This document shows, piece after piece, positions 9,684 to 18,977 of a stretch of 64,000 nt of DNA; position 1 is the first letter of the stretch; the number at the start of each line of letters is the position of its first letter. The position numbers and the translations under genes are program-made. The notes under the pieces were generated by a model. It was not told the origin of the DNA. It did not search any database and saw nothing but the letters and a program-made list of their open reading frames with translations. The stretch comes from JBAZKK01 sp964456925 (lineage in GTDB: Bacteria; Omnitrophota; Gorgyraeia; Gygaellales; Profunditerraquicolaceae): NCBI GenBank assembly GCA_964456925.1, contig CAYWCX010000001.1, forward strand, positions 1 to 64,000, in the 5' to 3' direction.

Positions 9684-9712
9684 ATTCTATCAGAGATTAA
9701 AACCTATGTCAA
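9684..9712 (-). promoter_or_regulatory. Promoter of the mreBCD-mrdA-rodA operon
   Basis: TTGACA (9712-9707), 17-nt spacer, TAGAAT (9689-9684) on the minus strand, in the 73 bp between aroA and mreB. Transcription would start near 9677, about 19 nt before the mreB ATG and upstream of its ribosome-binding site. Confidence 0.75.
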
Positions 9713-9731
9713 ATAAAAAGTTAAGTGAATT

Positions 9732-11072
9732 TTATCCTAAAAGGCCCTTTAAAATGGAGAGGAACTCCGGAAAGGATTTGTTGATGCATCCGGCATCATC
9801 AAGAACGCTCCTGCCCTGCGCTGCCAGGCCGGCGACCACCATGCTCATCGCAGTACGGTGGTCCCCGAAGCTCCTGATGCGGCATCCCCTGAGGGGTTTC
9901 CTGCCCCGGATGACGATTTTTTCGCTGCCGTTGCCTTTAATAACCCTGATATCAGCCCCCATCTTCTTAAGATTCAAACACATGGAGTTGATGCGGTCGG
10001 TTTCTTTTACCCGAAGCTCTCTTATTCCTTCAAAAATGCTCTTACCCTGCGCAAAACAGGCTGCCACCATTAAAACCGGAAGCTCATCGATTAAATAAGG
10101 TACTTCCCCTGCGGTAATCCGTACCGCCCTAAGGGCACTGCTTCTTACGGCGATATCCCCCAGCGGTTCAGACCCGGCGGTTTTACGGCGGTAACTCTTA
10201 ATTTTGATATCCGCCCCCATACGCTTTAAAACATTTATTACGCCGAGCCGCGAAGGATTAAGGCCGACCTTCGCGATAACAATATTGGAGCGCGCCAGGA
10301 TTACCGCCAGCACGATAAAAAAACCTGCCGATGAGATATCCGCGGGAATATAAATAATACCCGGCGAACGCAACTGTTGTTTTCCTTTTATGGCAATGAC
10401 CCTGCCTTTAGTTTCTACTTTAACCTTAAAAAGCCGAAGCATGCGCTCGGTATGGTCGCGGGTGGCAAGCGGTTCCTTTATCCTGGTGATTCCCCGCGCC
10501 TGCAGTCCGGCAAGCAATATTGCGGATTTTACCTGCGCCGAAGCCACCGGTATCTGATAGTCGATTGGCAAAAGATTGCTGTTACCCTCGATGGTAAGGG
10601 GAGGATATTCTTCTTTTCCTGACAAGGCATTCTTACGACCGGTTATCTTGGCGCCCATCATCCGAAGCGGGACGGTAACGCGCAGCATCGGCCTTTTAGC
10701 AAGGGATTTTGCCGTAGTTAATCTCGCCTTAAAATCGCAACCCGCCAGAACCCCCAACGTTAGACGCAGGGTAGTCCCGGAATCGCCCGCAAAAAGCGGG
10801 CCGCGGGGTTCTTTTAACGCAGCGTATACTTTGCCGAAAACTTTAATGTATTTGTTTTTACCCCGAAGGTGAGAGGTTATGCGCACGCCTAATTTCTGAA
10901 AAAGCCGTATAGTAGTAAGGCAATCCTGATTGGCGGGGAAATTTTTTATAACGGTAGAGCCGTCTGCTAAAGAAGCGATGATTACCGCACGGTGGGCAAT
11001 GGATTTATCTCCGGGAAGGGTCAACCTGCTGCGGATACCCCGACGGGGAGGACAGACGAAAAATGTTTTCAT
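9732..11072 (-). CDS. aroA: 3-phosphoshikimate 1-carboxyvinyltransferase (EPSP synthase)
   Basis: 446 aa, of usual length. It joins shikimate 3-phosphate and phosphoenolpyruvate in the shikimate pathway. The N-terminal LPGDKSIAHRA motif, the GDSGTTLRL loop and the RVKETDR stretch are all visible. It overlaps the upstream coiled-coil membrane-protein gene by 4 nt, so it is translated from that transcript. No other aromatic-amino-acid gene is nearby. Confidence 0.95.
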   Translation of the reverse strand: MKTFFVCPPRRGIRSRLTLPGDKSIAHRAVIIASLADGSTVIKNFPANQDCLTTIRLFQKLGVRITSHLRGKNKYIKVFGKVYAALKEPRGPLFAGDSGTTLRLTLGVLAGCDFKARLTTAKSLAKRPMLRVTVPLRMMGAKITGRKNALSGKEEYPPLTIEGNSNLLPIDYQIPVASAQVKSAILLAGLQARGITRIKEPLATRDHTERMLRLFKVKVETKGRVIAIKGKQQLRSPGIIYIPADISSAGFFIVLAVILARSNIVIAKVGLNPSRLGVINVLKRMGADIKIKSYRRKTAGSEPLGDIAVRSSALRAVRITAGEVPYLIDELPVLMVAACFAQGKSIFEGIRELRVKETDRINSMCLNLKKMGADIRVIKGNGSEKIVIRGRKPLRGCRIRSFGDHRTAMSMVVAGLAAQGRSVLDDAGCINKSFPEFLSILKGLLG

Positions 11073-11929
11073 CTGGCACTTGGGGCAACCCTGTCGCCTT
11101 CATTGACCTTGTTTTTCATCTGCGCAGAAAGGAATGTTCCTGCGGACATTGAATCGTGGATTCTTTCGATCCTGATTTCGCCAACCTTTTTTTTGTTGGC
11201 GCGGTAAACCGTAAAGATGTCTCCGATCCTGACGCCGTCTCTGCTACCGAGGTTTATCACTGCGAAATTATACTCCCTGTTGACTACCAGGACCTTGCCC
11301 TCAATGCCGGATACGCTTCTTATCGGGCTGGGTTCGTCTGGAGCCACTGCAGCATCTTCGCCTAAGGCCGCAGCGGGCTCCTCGGTCTCGCCCTCTACCG
11401 TCACGGTGCCTAAATCTACGCCTTGCTCCTCCTGGGCTTGAGCCTGCTGCTGTATTTGTTCGGACTTGGCTTCTAATTCTTTAATCCTGTTCTCCAACTC
11501 TGCCTTCCTGTTATTTAGTTCGGTCAGTTGAGATTGAATTCTTGCCGTCTCTTCCTGGGCCTGACGGTATTTTTCCTCAAGAGACACACGCAATTCCTTC
11601 TGTTTATTTAACTCGGTCTGTAACTGGCTGGCGTTGCTGAGGGCCTGTTTTTTATCCGTGTTCTCCTGTTCTAACTGGCGCCTTAAGGCAGCAATCTCGC
11701 TGCGGGCATCGTTTAATTTCTGCTCCAGGTCGGCAGCAGTCTTCTGTGACTCCTCCAGTTTCGCCTCGGTGACCATCTGTTTGCCCCGGACTTCCGCCAG
11801 TTCGGCCTGAAGGTTTAAGTTTTTGCCGCGTTCCTTCTGCAAGAGATAGTAAATCCCTCCTGCCAGAGCAAGCGCAAAAAATACCAGCACCACTAGTATC
11901 AATACCGGCGATTTGGCGCGTTCGGACAT
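11069..11929 (-). CDS. Membrane-anchored coiled-coil protein with a FlgT-C-like domain
   Basis: 286 aa, function unknown. One transmembrane helix (about 8-29), then a long Gln/Glu/Lys-rich coiled coil (about 33-165), a Pro/Ala/Glu linker, and a C-terminal beta-rich domain (about 200-283) with the pattern GKVLVVNREYNFAVINLG followed by GVRIGDIFTVYR. That pattern resembles the C-terminal domain of FlgT and related envelope proteins (family resemblance from memory, not searched). The coiled coil and tail would face the periplasm. It starts a short transcription unit with aroA, has a strong AAGGGGG ribosome-binding site and its own promoter. Confidence 0.7.
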   Translation of the reverse strand: MSERAKSPVLILVVLVFFALALAGGIYYLLQKERGKNLNLQAELAEVRGKQMVTEAKLEESQKTAADLEQKLNDARSEIAALRRQLEQENTDKKQALSNASQLQTELNKQKELRVSLEEKYRQAQEETARIQSQLTELNNRKAELENRIKELEAKSEQIQQQAQAQEEQGVDLGTVTVEGETEEPAAALGEDAAVAPDEPSPIRSVSGIEGKVLVVNREYNFAVINLGSRDGVRIGDIFTVYRANKKKVGEIRIERIHDSMSAGTFLSAQMKNKVNEGDRVAPSAR

Positions 11930-11967
11930 TTTTCCCCCTTCAATCGGAATGCTTCTTTTGGTTTTTA

Positions 11968-11995
11968 ATTATAGCATCGCGTTGATAAAAATCAA
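11968..11995 (-). promoter_or_regulatory. Promoter upstream of the coiled-coil protein and aroA
   Basis: TTGATT (11995-11990), 16-nt spacer, TATAAT (11973-11968) on the minus strand. The -35 hexamer overlaps the rluD stop codon, so this is a promoter at an operon boundary. Confidence 0.6.
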
Positions 11996-12906
11996 GCGCT
12001 ATTTTTTTTGATGAACTCCTGAAATTCCCGTGGCATCGCCGAAGAAAAATCTACAAACTTGCGGGTACGCGGATGAATAAAACCGAGGAAAGCAGCATGC
12101 AGCGCCAGGCGCTTAAAATCATCGTTCTTGCCGTATTTGGTGTCTCCTAAAATCGGATGCAGCGCAAATGCCAAGTGCACACGCAGTTGATGCGTCCTGC
12201 CGGTAAAAGGCTCCAACTCCAAGAGGCTGGCGTTTTTCAAGCGCTTGAGGGTGCGGTAATAAGTCTTGGCATAACGCGCCCCCGGATTAAAACTTACCGA
12301 CATATTCTTTCTTTTGGTGGGGTGCCTGCCGATGGGAAGTTCAATGACATTCTCATCAAACTCCATCGCGCCCTTTACCAGGGCGAGGTATTTACGCTTA
12401 ATGGAATGTGCGGCAAACTGGCGCGCCAGCTCCAGGTGCGCGGCGTTATTCTTTGCTATTACCAAAAGCCCGGAGGTTTCCTTATCGAGACGGTGCACGA
12501 TACCGGGCCTGCCGCGATTAACGTCGGATAATTTTTTAAAACGGAAAAGGAGAGCGGCTGCCAGGGTATCCTTTTCCCTGCCCGCTCCGGGATGCACGAC
12601 CATGCCGCAGGGCTTATTTATTACCGCCAGGTCATCGTCTTCATAGATTACCTCGAGGGCGATATCCTGCGGCTTTAAGGCCTCATCCTTCTTATCGGCT
12701 ACCCTCACCTTGAATTCGTCCTTGTCTTTTACCTTGTAGTGCGCCTTTTTAGCGATGTTATCACGGGTGACGCAGCCGTCCTGAATGAGCGACTGGATAA
12801 AATTGCGGGAAAATCCGGCATTGAGTTTTTTAAAGTAATCCGCCAGGAATACGTCCAGGCGCCTGCCCTGGTCTTCGGGATTAACTTTAACGCTATATTC
12901 CTGCAT
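11992..12906 (-). CDS. rluD: RluA/RluD-family 23S rRNA pseudouridine synthase
   Basis: 304 aa. An S4 RNA-binding domain (about 12-75) precedes the pseudouridine synthase core with the HRLDKETSG motif that carries the catalytic Asp. The length and two-domain layout match RluD-type enzymes, which modify 23S rRNA helix 69. The exact target within the RluA family cannot be fixed from sequence alone. It follows lspA-lgt, a neighbourhood also seen in many other bacteria. Confidence 0.88.
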   Translation of the reverse strand: MQEYSVKVNPEDQGRRLDVFLADYFKKLNAGFSRNFIQSLIQDGCVTRDNIAKKAHYKVKDKDEFKVRVADKKDEALKPQDIALEVIYEDDDLAVINKPCGMVVHPGAGREKDTLAAALLFRFKKLSDVNRGRPGIVHRLDKETSGLLVIAKNNAAHLELARQFAAHSIKRKYLALVKGAMEFDENVIELPIGRHPTKRKNMSVSFNPGARYAKTYYRTLKRLKNASLLELEPFTGRTHQLRVHLAFALHPILGDTKYGKNDDFKRLALHAAFLGFIHPRTRKFVDFSSAMPREFQEFIKKNSA

Positions 12907-12912
12907 CGCTGT

Positions 12913-13644
12913 TTATTTTTTTAACTTCGCTGTCAGGATAAGTCCGGTAACGGCAACGATAAAACCCGCGATGCTTAAAATATGAAAGATGGTCAAGCCA
13001 AAAATAAGCGGGAGGTTATCGGCCCTAAAAGATTCTATCAGAAATCTTTTGGCGCAATAAAAGAGAAGGTAGAAGAAAAAAATCTGGCCGTCGCGGTGCG
13101 GCCGTTCGCGCAGTAATCTTAAAACAATAAAAATAAGGAACAACAGCAACGAAGAATAAAGCTGGGTAGGAATAAGGGTGGCGTCGTGCGCCGGAAAATA
13201 AATCCCGAACCGCGAAACCTTACCGAAACAGCAGCCGTTTAAGAAACAACCGAGTCTGCCGATTGCCTGCGCAAGGGCAAGATACGGAGCAATAAGGTCT
13301 GCTACCTTGCCGAGGGGGAGTCTTTTCTTTTTTAAATATAGCAAGCCGCTGGCTATCCCCAGGATTAAGCCTCCGAACCAGGAGAGCCCTCCCTGCTGCA
13401 GCATGATAATCTCAAGAGGGTTCTTGAGATAATAAAAGAGGTTATAACCGACGTAGAACAGGCGCGCGCCGATAATGCCCGCGATAAATACCAGAAAACA
13501 AAGGTTGAAAATAACTTCAGGCCGGACGTTAATCCTGGGGGCCTGGCGGCTGGCTAAAAAAGACCCCAGCATAAAAGCGATTGCCAGCATCAGCCCGTAG
13601 GAATAAATATGGAAGATTCCTATTTTACAGATTACGGGATACAT
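12913..13644 (-). CDS. lgt: Prolipoprotein diacylglyceryl transferase
   Basis: 243 aa, about seven membrane helices. It transfers diacylglycerol from phosphatidylglycerol to the lipobox cysteine of prolipoproteins, the first step of lipoprotein maturation. The Lgt signature GRLGCFLNGCCFGK is present. It sits 3 nt after lspA, so the first two maturation enzymes are co-transcribed. A candidate substrate lipoprotein lies at 41555-42088. Confidence 0.95.
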   Translation of the reverse strand: MYPVICKIGIFHIYSYGLMLAIAFMLGSFLASRQAPRINVRPEVIFNLCFLVFIAGIIGARLFYVGYNLFYYLKNPLEIIMLQQGGLSWFGGLILGIASGLLYLKKKRLPLGKVADLIAPYLALAQAIGRLGCFLNGCCFGKVSRFGIYFPAHDATLIPTQLYSSLLLFLIFIVLRLLRERPHRDGQIFFFYLLFYCAKRFLIESFRADNLPLIFGLTIFHILSIAGFIVAVTGLILTAKLKK

Positions 13645-13647
13645 AAC

Positions 13648-14085
13648 TTATGTCTTTTTCGGCTTTAAAATAGAGTAACCCAGAAGTACCGCTCCGACGG
13701 TAATGGCGCTGTCTGCAATATTGAATACCGGCCAGATGCGTAAATCCAGAAAATCAATTACATAGCCGAACACAATACGGTCAATGAGGTTACCCAGCGC
13801 GCCGGCCAGGACGAGGCCAAGCGCAACTGCGGGAAGAGAAATTTTTCTCCACCCTTGTTTTTTTAGATTAAGATAGATTAATATTACGGCCAGTATCGCG
13901 GTAAGGATAAAAAATAAAACCCCCCCCTTGAATAAGCCGAAGGCCGCCCCGCGGTTGTGCACGAGGCTCAACTGCAATACGCCCTTGATGACGGGTAAGC
14001 TCTGATGAGGGGAAAGGGATTTGCTGACCAGGAGTTTGGTGCCCTGGTCCAATAGGAGAATAGATAATACGATGATGAAGACCAT
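13648..14085 (-). CDS. lspA: Lipoprotein signal peptidase II
   Basis: 145 aa with four predicted membrane helices. This aspartic protease cleaves the signal peptide of diacylated prolipoproteins; the two catalytic Asp residues are in the GNLIDR and FNIADSAI motifs. Conserved Asn-Arg in HNRGAAFG is present. It lies between dksA and lgt in the same transcription unit. Confidence 0.95.
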   Translation of the reverse strand: MVFIIVLSILLLDQGTKLLVSKSLSPHQSLPVIKGVLQLSLVHNRGAAFGLFKGGVLFFILTAILAVILIYLNLKKQGWRKISLPAVALGLVLAGALGNLIDRIVFGYVIDFLDLRIWPVFNIADSAITVGAVLLGYSILKPKKT

Positions 14086-14102
14086 CGTAAAAATAGCCTA
14101 GG

Positions 14103-14486
14103 TTATTTCTTCTCTTTTTTTTCCTGGCATTTTACGCAAAGAGAGGCTTGGGGAAGGGCCTTAAGTCTGGTCTTGGAGATGGACGCCTTACATTGTTCAC
14201 AGATACCGTAGGTGCCGTCCTCTATTTTTTTCAGGGCGTCGTCTAAAACATAAAGCAACTCCCGTTCGTTGGAAGCCAGACCCAGGGAAAACTCCCGGTC
14301 GTAATTGTCGGTGGCGACATCCGCCATATGGTAGGCATAACCCGAAATGTCCCCCGAGGCCTCCTTCTGGGATTTCTTCAGGACATCCTCGGAGAGGCTT
14401 TTAATCTCATCAAGGATATCCTCTTTTTTCTTGAGGATAATCTTTTTGAATTCCGCCAGCTCTTTTTTGTTGAATTTCTTTTTCAA
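14103..14486 (-). CDS. DksA/TraR-family zinc-finger protein
   Basis: 127 aa. An N-terminal helical hairpin (about 1-85, Lys/Glu rich) leads to a C-terminal zinc finger with CxxC (GICEQC) and CxxC (CVKC) pairs about 20 residues apart. Related proteins bind the RNA polymerase secondary channel with ppGpp; whether this short form does so is unproven. It is immediately downstream of ileS and upstream of lspA, a linkage (ileS-dksA/traR-lspA) that recurs in many bacteria. Confidence 0.85.
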   Translation of the reverse strand: MKKKFNKKELAEFKKIILKKKEDILDEIKSLSEDVLKKSQKEASGDISGYAYHMADVATDNYDREFSLGLASNERELLYVLDDALKKIEDGTYGICEQCKASISKTRLKALPQASLCVKCQEKKEKK

Positions 14487-14487
14487 T

Positions 14488-17292
14488 TTATTTGCCTCCT
14501 ATAGCTGTCAGACACTTTTCACAGATAAGAGGGTGCGCATTGTTAACCCCGACGGTGGTGGAATAATTCCAGCAGCGCACGCACTTGGCACCTTCGGCCT
14601 TGGCGACCTTAATCCTGATACCCTCTTGCGATACGTCATCTTTGCTCACCTCTACCTGCGAAACCTTAAAGATTTCACAGAGGTCGTCTTTAAGACTGTT
14701 TAAGAATGTATAACGTTCTGGGTTGTTTGTCAATAGATTTATTCCGGCATCAAAGGAACTCCCGATTAAACCGGTGGAGCGCTGCTCTTCCAGGGACTTC
14801 GCCACTTCGGGGATTAACTCTATGATTGGTTTTAATTCCGTATCGATATCCTCCTGCCGGTAAAGCGGGTTTGCCTTCGGCCAATCCAGGAGATGGACGC
14901 TGGTTATGTTACGGCCGTCCTTATCTTTAGGCATACACTGCCAGATTTCTTCAGCGGTAAATACCAGGACAGGAGCCATCATCCTTACTATCGCATTTAA
15001 TATTTCATAGATGCAGGTCTGGGCAGCGCGCCGCGGCAGGGAACCGGCGGCAGCGGTATATAACCTCCCCTTTACCATATCTAAATAATACATCGATAAC
15101 TCAATATTGCAAAAATCATATATCGCTTTATACACCTTGTAAAACTCGAAGGTATTGCTGCCGTCGCTGCCATAGGCACTCTCCACCGCCCCCAACACCT
15201 CCTGCAGTTTCCAGAGGATCCATTTGTCTATCTTTCTTAAGTCCTTATAACCTGCCTTATTGACTGCGGGGTCAAAATCATAAAGATTGCTCAGGATGAA
15301 CCTTGCGGTATTGCGGATTTTTCTATATGCCTCGGATAAACGGGCTAACATTTCTTTGGAGATGCGGATGTCCTCATTGTAATCGCTGGAGGCTACCCAG
15401 AGCCGCACGATATCCGCGCCGTACTCTTTAATGATTTCCTGCGGTGAGATAACATTACCGAGGGACTTGGACATCTTCCTTCCCTCGGCATCCACTACGT
15501 GGCCGTGGGTAAGGACGCTCTTAAAAGGCGGTCTGCCGTCAATACACATTGCCGGGATAAGCGAAGACTGGAACCATCCGCGGTGCTGATCCGAACCTTC
15601 GAGATAGAGGTCGGCAGGATAAGACAGTTCCTTCCTCTTCTTCAATACTGCCTGGCTGCTCACCCCGGAATCAAACCAGACATCCAGTATATCCGCGCCC
15701 TTGGTAAAACTTTTTCCCTTGCAATGCGGGCAGCTAAATCCCTTGGGCAAGAAATCTGTTACTTCGCGGGTAAACCAACAGTCTGAGCCTTCCTTAGCCG
15801 CTAATGCGGCAAAATTATCAATCACCGCCGGCTCCAGAAACTCTTCTTTACATCCGCTGCAGACCAGCGCCGGAATAGGAACGCCCCAGTAGCGCTGCCT
15901 TGATAAGCACCAGTCCGGCCTCAATTCCACCATCGCCGAGATTCTATCCCTGCCTACCGCCGGAATCCATTCAATATCGTTCTTGATGACATCAAGCAGC
16001 CGCTCGCGCAAGGTAACGCCGCTGTTTTTCTCGCGATAATCAATAGCCAAAAACCACTGGTTGGTAGCCCTGAAGATAATCGGGGTTTTGCAGCGCCAGC
16101 AGTGCGGATAGGAATGCCAGCATTTTTCGGCGAAAAGCAGGGCTTTAAGTTTCTGTAGTTTCTCGATGATAACTTCATTGGCGTCATAGACGTTCAGGTC
16201 CCTGAACTCTCCTGCCGAGGCATCGAAATTGCCTTTTGAATCCACCGGCATCACGACTTCAAGTTTATATTTTGATCCGGTAAGGTAATCTTCGGCGCCG
16301 TGGCCGGGAGCGGTATGGACCAGGCCGCTGCCCTCTTCTGAAGAAATATAATCAGCCAGCACTACCCTGCCCTGGCGCAGGCCAAAAGGGTGGTCATAGA
16401 TTAACCCCTCGAGTTCTTTTCCCTTGAACTGGCGGATAACCTCATATTTTTCTATCCCACTTTCGGCCAAAACCCCCCTCCTGACATTAGCAATCACAAG
16501 GTTGCCATGGGGTGTCTTAATAAAAGAATAGAGGAAATCCGGATGCACTGCTACCGCAACATTGGCAATCAGGGTCCAGGGAGTAGTAGTCCAGATTACC
16601 AGGTAACTGTCTTCCGGAAAGTCCCTGTTTTGCCGCAGTTTAAACTTTACCAGGACAGACGGTGAAACATGCTCTTCGTATTCCACCTCCGCCTCGGCAA
16701 GCGCGGTCTCGCATTTATAGCACCAGTTTACCGGCTTTAAGCCGCGGTAGACGTAGCCCTTTTTCACCAACTCCGAAAAAGAGCGCACAATTGCCTCCTC
16801 GTAGTCGTGGCTCATCGTCAGGTAGGAGTTATCCCAATCCCCGAAGACGCCGAGGCGCTTGAATTCCTCCTTTTGAATCCCGACATATTTTAAGGCGTAT
16901 TGATAGGCCTTCTTACGGAACTCTACCTGTGTAATCTGGTATTTATCCATCTTTAGTTCTTTAAAAAGCTGGTGTTCCACCGGCAGGCCGTGGCAGTCCC
17001 ATCCCGGCAGATACGGAGCGTCACAGCCCCGCATCGTCTTATATTTTACGATAATGTCCTTTAAGGTTTTATTCAGGGCGTGCCCGATATGGATGTTGCC
17101 GTTGGCATAAGGCGGGCCGTCATGCAGCACGTATTTCCTGCGGCCCCTGCCCTTTTGGCAAATCTTGCCGTATATGCCGGATTCCTCCCAGGACTCTAAG
17201 AACGCAACCTCGCGCCGGGGCAGGTCCGCTTTCATCGGAAATGCGGTGCGGGGAAGGTTCAGTGTATTTTTATAGTCGGCGTTACCTGACAT
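14488..17292 (-). CDS. ileS: Isoleucyl-tRNA synthetase
   Basis: 934 aa from the chosen ATG, whose product begins with the family-typical DYKNTLNLP stretch; a longer reading to 17370 would lie inside mtnP. Class I synthetase with the HIGH-type motif (NIHIGH) and KMSKS, a CP1 editing domain between them, an anticodon-binding region, and a C-terminal zinc-binding part with CxxC ... CxxC (CVRC, CEKC). That layout is of the bacterial IleS1 type. It overlaps mtnP by 11 nt. Confidence 0.96.
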   Translation of the reverse strand: MSGNADYKNTLNLPRTAFPMKADLPRREVAFLESWEESGIYGKICQKGRGRRKYVLHDGPPYANGNIHIGHALNKTLKDIIVKYKTMRGCDAPYLPGWDCHGLPVEHQLFKELKMDKYQITQVEFRKKAYQYALKYVGIQKEEFKRLGVFGDWDNSYLTMSHDYEEAIVRSFSELVKKGYVYRGLKPVNWCYKCETALAEAEVEYEEHVSPSVLVKFKLRQNRDFPEDSYLVIWTTTPWTLIANVAVAVHPDFLYSFIKTPHGNLVIANVRRGVLAESGIEKYEVIRQFKGKELEGLIYDHPFGLRQGRVVLADYISSEEGSGLVHTAPGHGAEDYLTGSKYKLEVVMPVDSKGNFDASAGEFRDLNVYDANEVIIEKLQKLKALLFAEKCWHSYPHCWRCKTPIIFRATNQWFLAIDYREKNSGVTLRERLLDVIKNDIEWIPAVGRDRISAMVELRPDWCLSRQRYWGVPIPALVCSGCKEEFLEPAVIDNFAALAAKEGSDCWFTREVTDFLPKGFSCPHCKGKSFTKGADILDVWFDSGVSSQAVLKKRKELSYPADLYLEGSDQHRGWFQSSLIPAMCIDGRPPFKSVLTHGHVVDAEGRKMSKSLGNVISPQEIIKEYGADIVRLWVASSDYNEDIRISKEMLARLSEAYRKIRNTARFILSNLYDFDPAVNKAGYKDLRKIDKWILWKLQEVLGAVESAYGSDGSNTFEFYKVYKAIYDFCNIELSMYYLDMVKGRLYTAAAGSLPRRAAQTCIYEILNAIVRMMAPVLVFTAEEIWQCMPKDKDGRNITSVHLLDWPKANPLYRQEDIDTELKPIIELIPEVAKSLEEQRSTGLIGSSFDAGINLLTNNPERYTFLNSLKDDLCEIFKVSQVEVSKDDVSQEGIRIKVAKAEGAKCVRCWNYSTTVGVNNAHPLICEKCLTAIGGK

Positions 17293-18142
17293 ATTTACCA
17301 ATAATGATATCGAGGTCCTTCCTGACGCGCCGGGGGATATATTTTTTCTCGGTGACAATGGCGTGCTCAAGGGCCCGGCCGCAGTTACAGGTCCTCTCCT
17401 GCGGCAGGAGTTTAATGACCGTAGAAACTATTTTTTTGGAATTAGCGACGTTTGCCTTAAGGTTCTGGATTACCATATCAATGGTGACGCTGTCGTGGGA
17501 AGGATACCAGCAATCATAGTCGGTAACCGCAGCCAGCGTTACATAGCACATCTCGGCCTCGCGCGCTAATTTTGCCTCGGCAAAATTAGTCATCCCGACA
17601 ACATCCATACCCCAGTTGCGGTATAATTTTGATTCCGCGATAGTGGAAAAGGCCGGGCCTTCCATATTAATATAAGTACCTCCGTTATGCACCCGGCTGG
17701 TTACGTTTTTGGCGGCCCGGTATAAAAACCCCCGCAGTTCCTCGCATACCGGATGCGAGAATTCAATGTGCGCGACAATGCCTTCTTCAAAAAAGCTCAT
17801 GTCCCGGGCATAATTGGTGCGGTCGACAAACTGGTCCACTGCTACAAAATCAAGCGGCTTGATTTCTTCCTTAAGGCTGCCGCAGGCAGTAACGGAAATG
17901 ATGCGCTCCACCCCTAATTTTTTCATGGCATAGATATTGGCGCGGTAATTGATGTGGCTGGGCGGGATGCGATGCCCCACATCATGGCGCGGCACAAACA
18001 CTACTTTCTTGCCCTCCAGTTCTCCGATAACGAATTTTCCCGAGGGTCGACCAAAGGGGGTCGCAAGACTCACCATATCCGCAACCTTCATCCCTTCGAT
18101 TTTGTATAAACCGCTTCCGCCGATAATACCGATACGACCCAT
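17282..18142 (-). CDS. mtnP: S-methyl-5'-thioadenosine phosphorylase family protein
   Basis: 286 aa. It cleaves methylthioadenosine (or a related purine nucleoside) with phosphate in polyamine/methionine salvage. The GIIGGSGLY N-terminus, RHGVGH-like phosphate-binding stretch (here RHDVGH) and EGPAFST motif are those of the MTAP subgroup of purine nucleoside phosphorylases. Substrate choice between methylthioadenosine and inosine/guanosine cannot be decided firmly. It is placed between proC and ileS. Confidence 0.88.
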   Translation of the reverse strand: MGRIGIIGGSGLYKIEGMKVADMVSLATPFGRPSGKFVIGELEGKKVVFVPRHDVGHRIPPSHINYRANIYAMKKLGVERIISVTACGSLKEEIKPLDFVAVDQFVDRTNYARDMSFFEEGIVAHIEFSHPVCEELRGFLYRAAKNVTSRVHNGGTYINMEGPAFSTIAESKLYRNWGMDVVGMTNFAEAKLAREAEMCYVTLAAVTDYDCWYPSHDSVTIDMVIQNLKANVANSKKIVSTVIKLLPQERTCNCGRALEHAIVTEKKYIPRRVRKDLDIIIGKYVR

Positions 18143-18146
18143 CTTT

Positions 18147-18977
18147 TTAATCCCTCCTCGCCAGTAACTCGGCGCGCTTCAGTGCTGCCCGGGCAGCGTC
18201 GCCCCAGGAATCAGACTGTCTTAATATCGCCATCGCCGCTTCAGTGGTGCCGCCCTTAGAGGTAACCTGACCGCGCAATTCCGCAGGTGAACTCTTGGTC
18301 TTTTTAAGGAGGCTTAAACTGGTATTGGCGGTATTAACCGCTAAAAACATCGCATCCTCGTGATTAAAGCCGACATTTTCGGCGGCCTGCGCCAGGCGCT
18401 TAATCATATCTCGCCGGGCGTGCTCCGGGATATTATTAGGGTCAAGGGAATTCTGCTCGAGGAAATAAAAGATGTACGCCGGCCCGCTTCCCGAAATAGC
18501 GGTAGCGGCATTCATCATCTTTTCATCTATCGTGCGGACAACACCCAAATAATAGAATAACTCCCGGGCTAACTCCAGGTCCTCGTCACTTGCAAAGCTA
18601 CCCTTGCATAAACAGGTTACAGACTCCGCAATCTTAACCCCGATATTCGGCATCGCCCGCACCACCCTTACCTTACCCAGCATCTTCTCCAGATGAGCAG
18701 TGCTGATGCCGGCAGCAATAGAAATGACTAATTTATCCTTGACGTAATTGCGGATGACTTTTAAAACCCCGTCAATGTCCTGCGGCTTTACCGCCAATAA
18801 CAATACCTCGGATTTCTCTGCCAGGCTGATAACATCACCGGCAACATTAATGCCTTTAACAGCGGCAGTGCGGTGTTTATCCTTATCAAAGACGGTAATC
18901 TGATAATAAGATGCGAGCTGCCCTGCCATGGCTTGCCCCATATTCCCAAAACCGATAATCCCTAATCTTTCCTGCAT
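18147..18977 (-). CDS. proC: Pyrroline-5-carboxylate reductase
   Basis: 276 aa, of usual length. It reduces 1-pyrroline-5-carboxylate to proline with NAD(P)H. A Rossmann glycine motif GFGNMG is at residues 9-14, and the C-terminal SGSGPAY and TSKGGTTEAA motifs define the family. It starts directly after yggS, a pairing found in many bacterial dcw neighbourhoods. Confidence 0.94.
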   Translation of the reverse strand: MQERLGIIGFGNMGQAMAGQLASYYQITVFDKDKHRTAAVKGINVAGDVISLAEKSEVLLLAVKPQDIDGVLKVIRNYVKDKLVISIAAGISTAHLEKMLGKVRVVRAMPNIGVKIAESVTCLCKGSFASDEDLELARELFYYLGVVRTIDEKMMNAATAISGSGPAYIFYFLEQNSLDPNNIPEHARRDMIKRLAQAAENVGFNHEDAMFLAVNTANTSLSLLKKTKSSPAELRGQVTSKGGTTEAAMAILRQSDSWGDAARAALKRAELLARRD

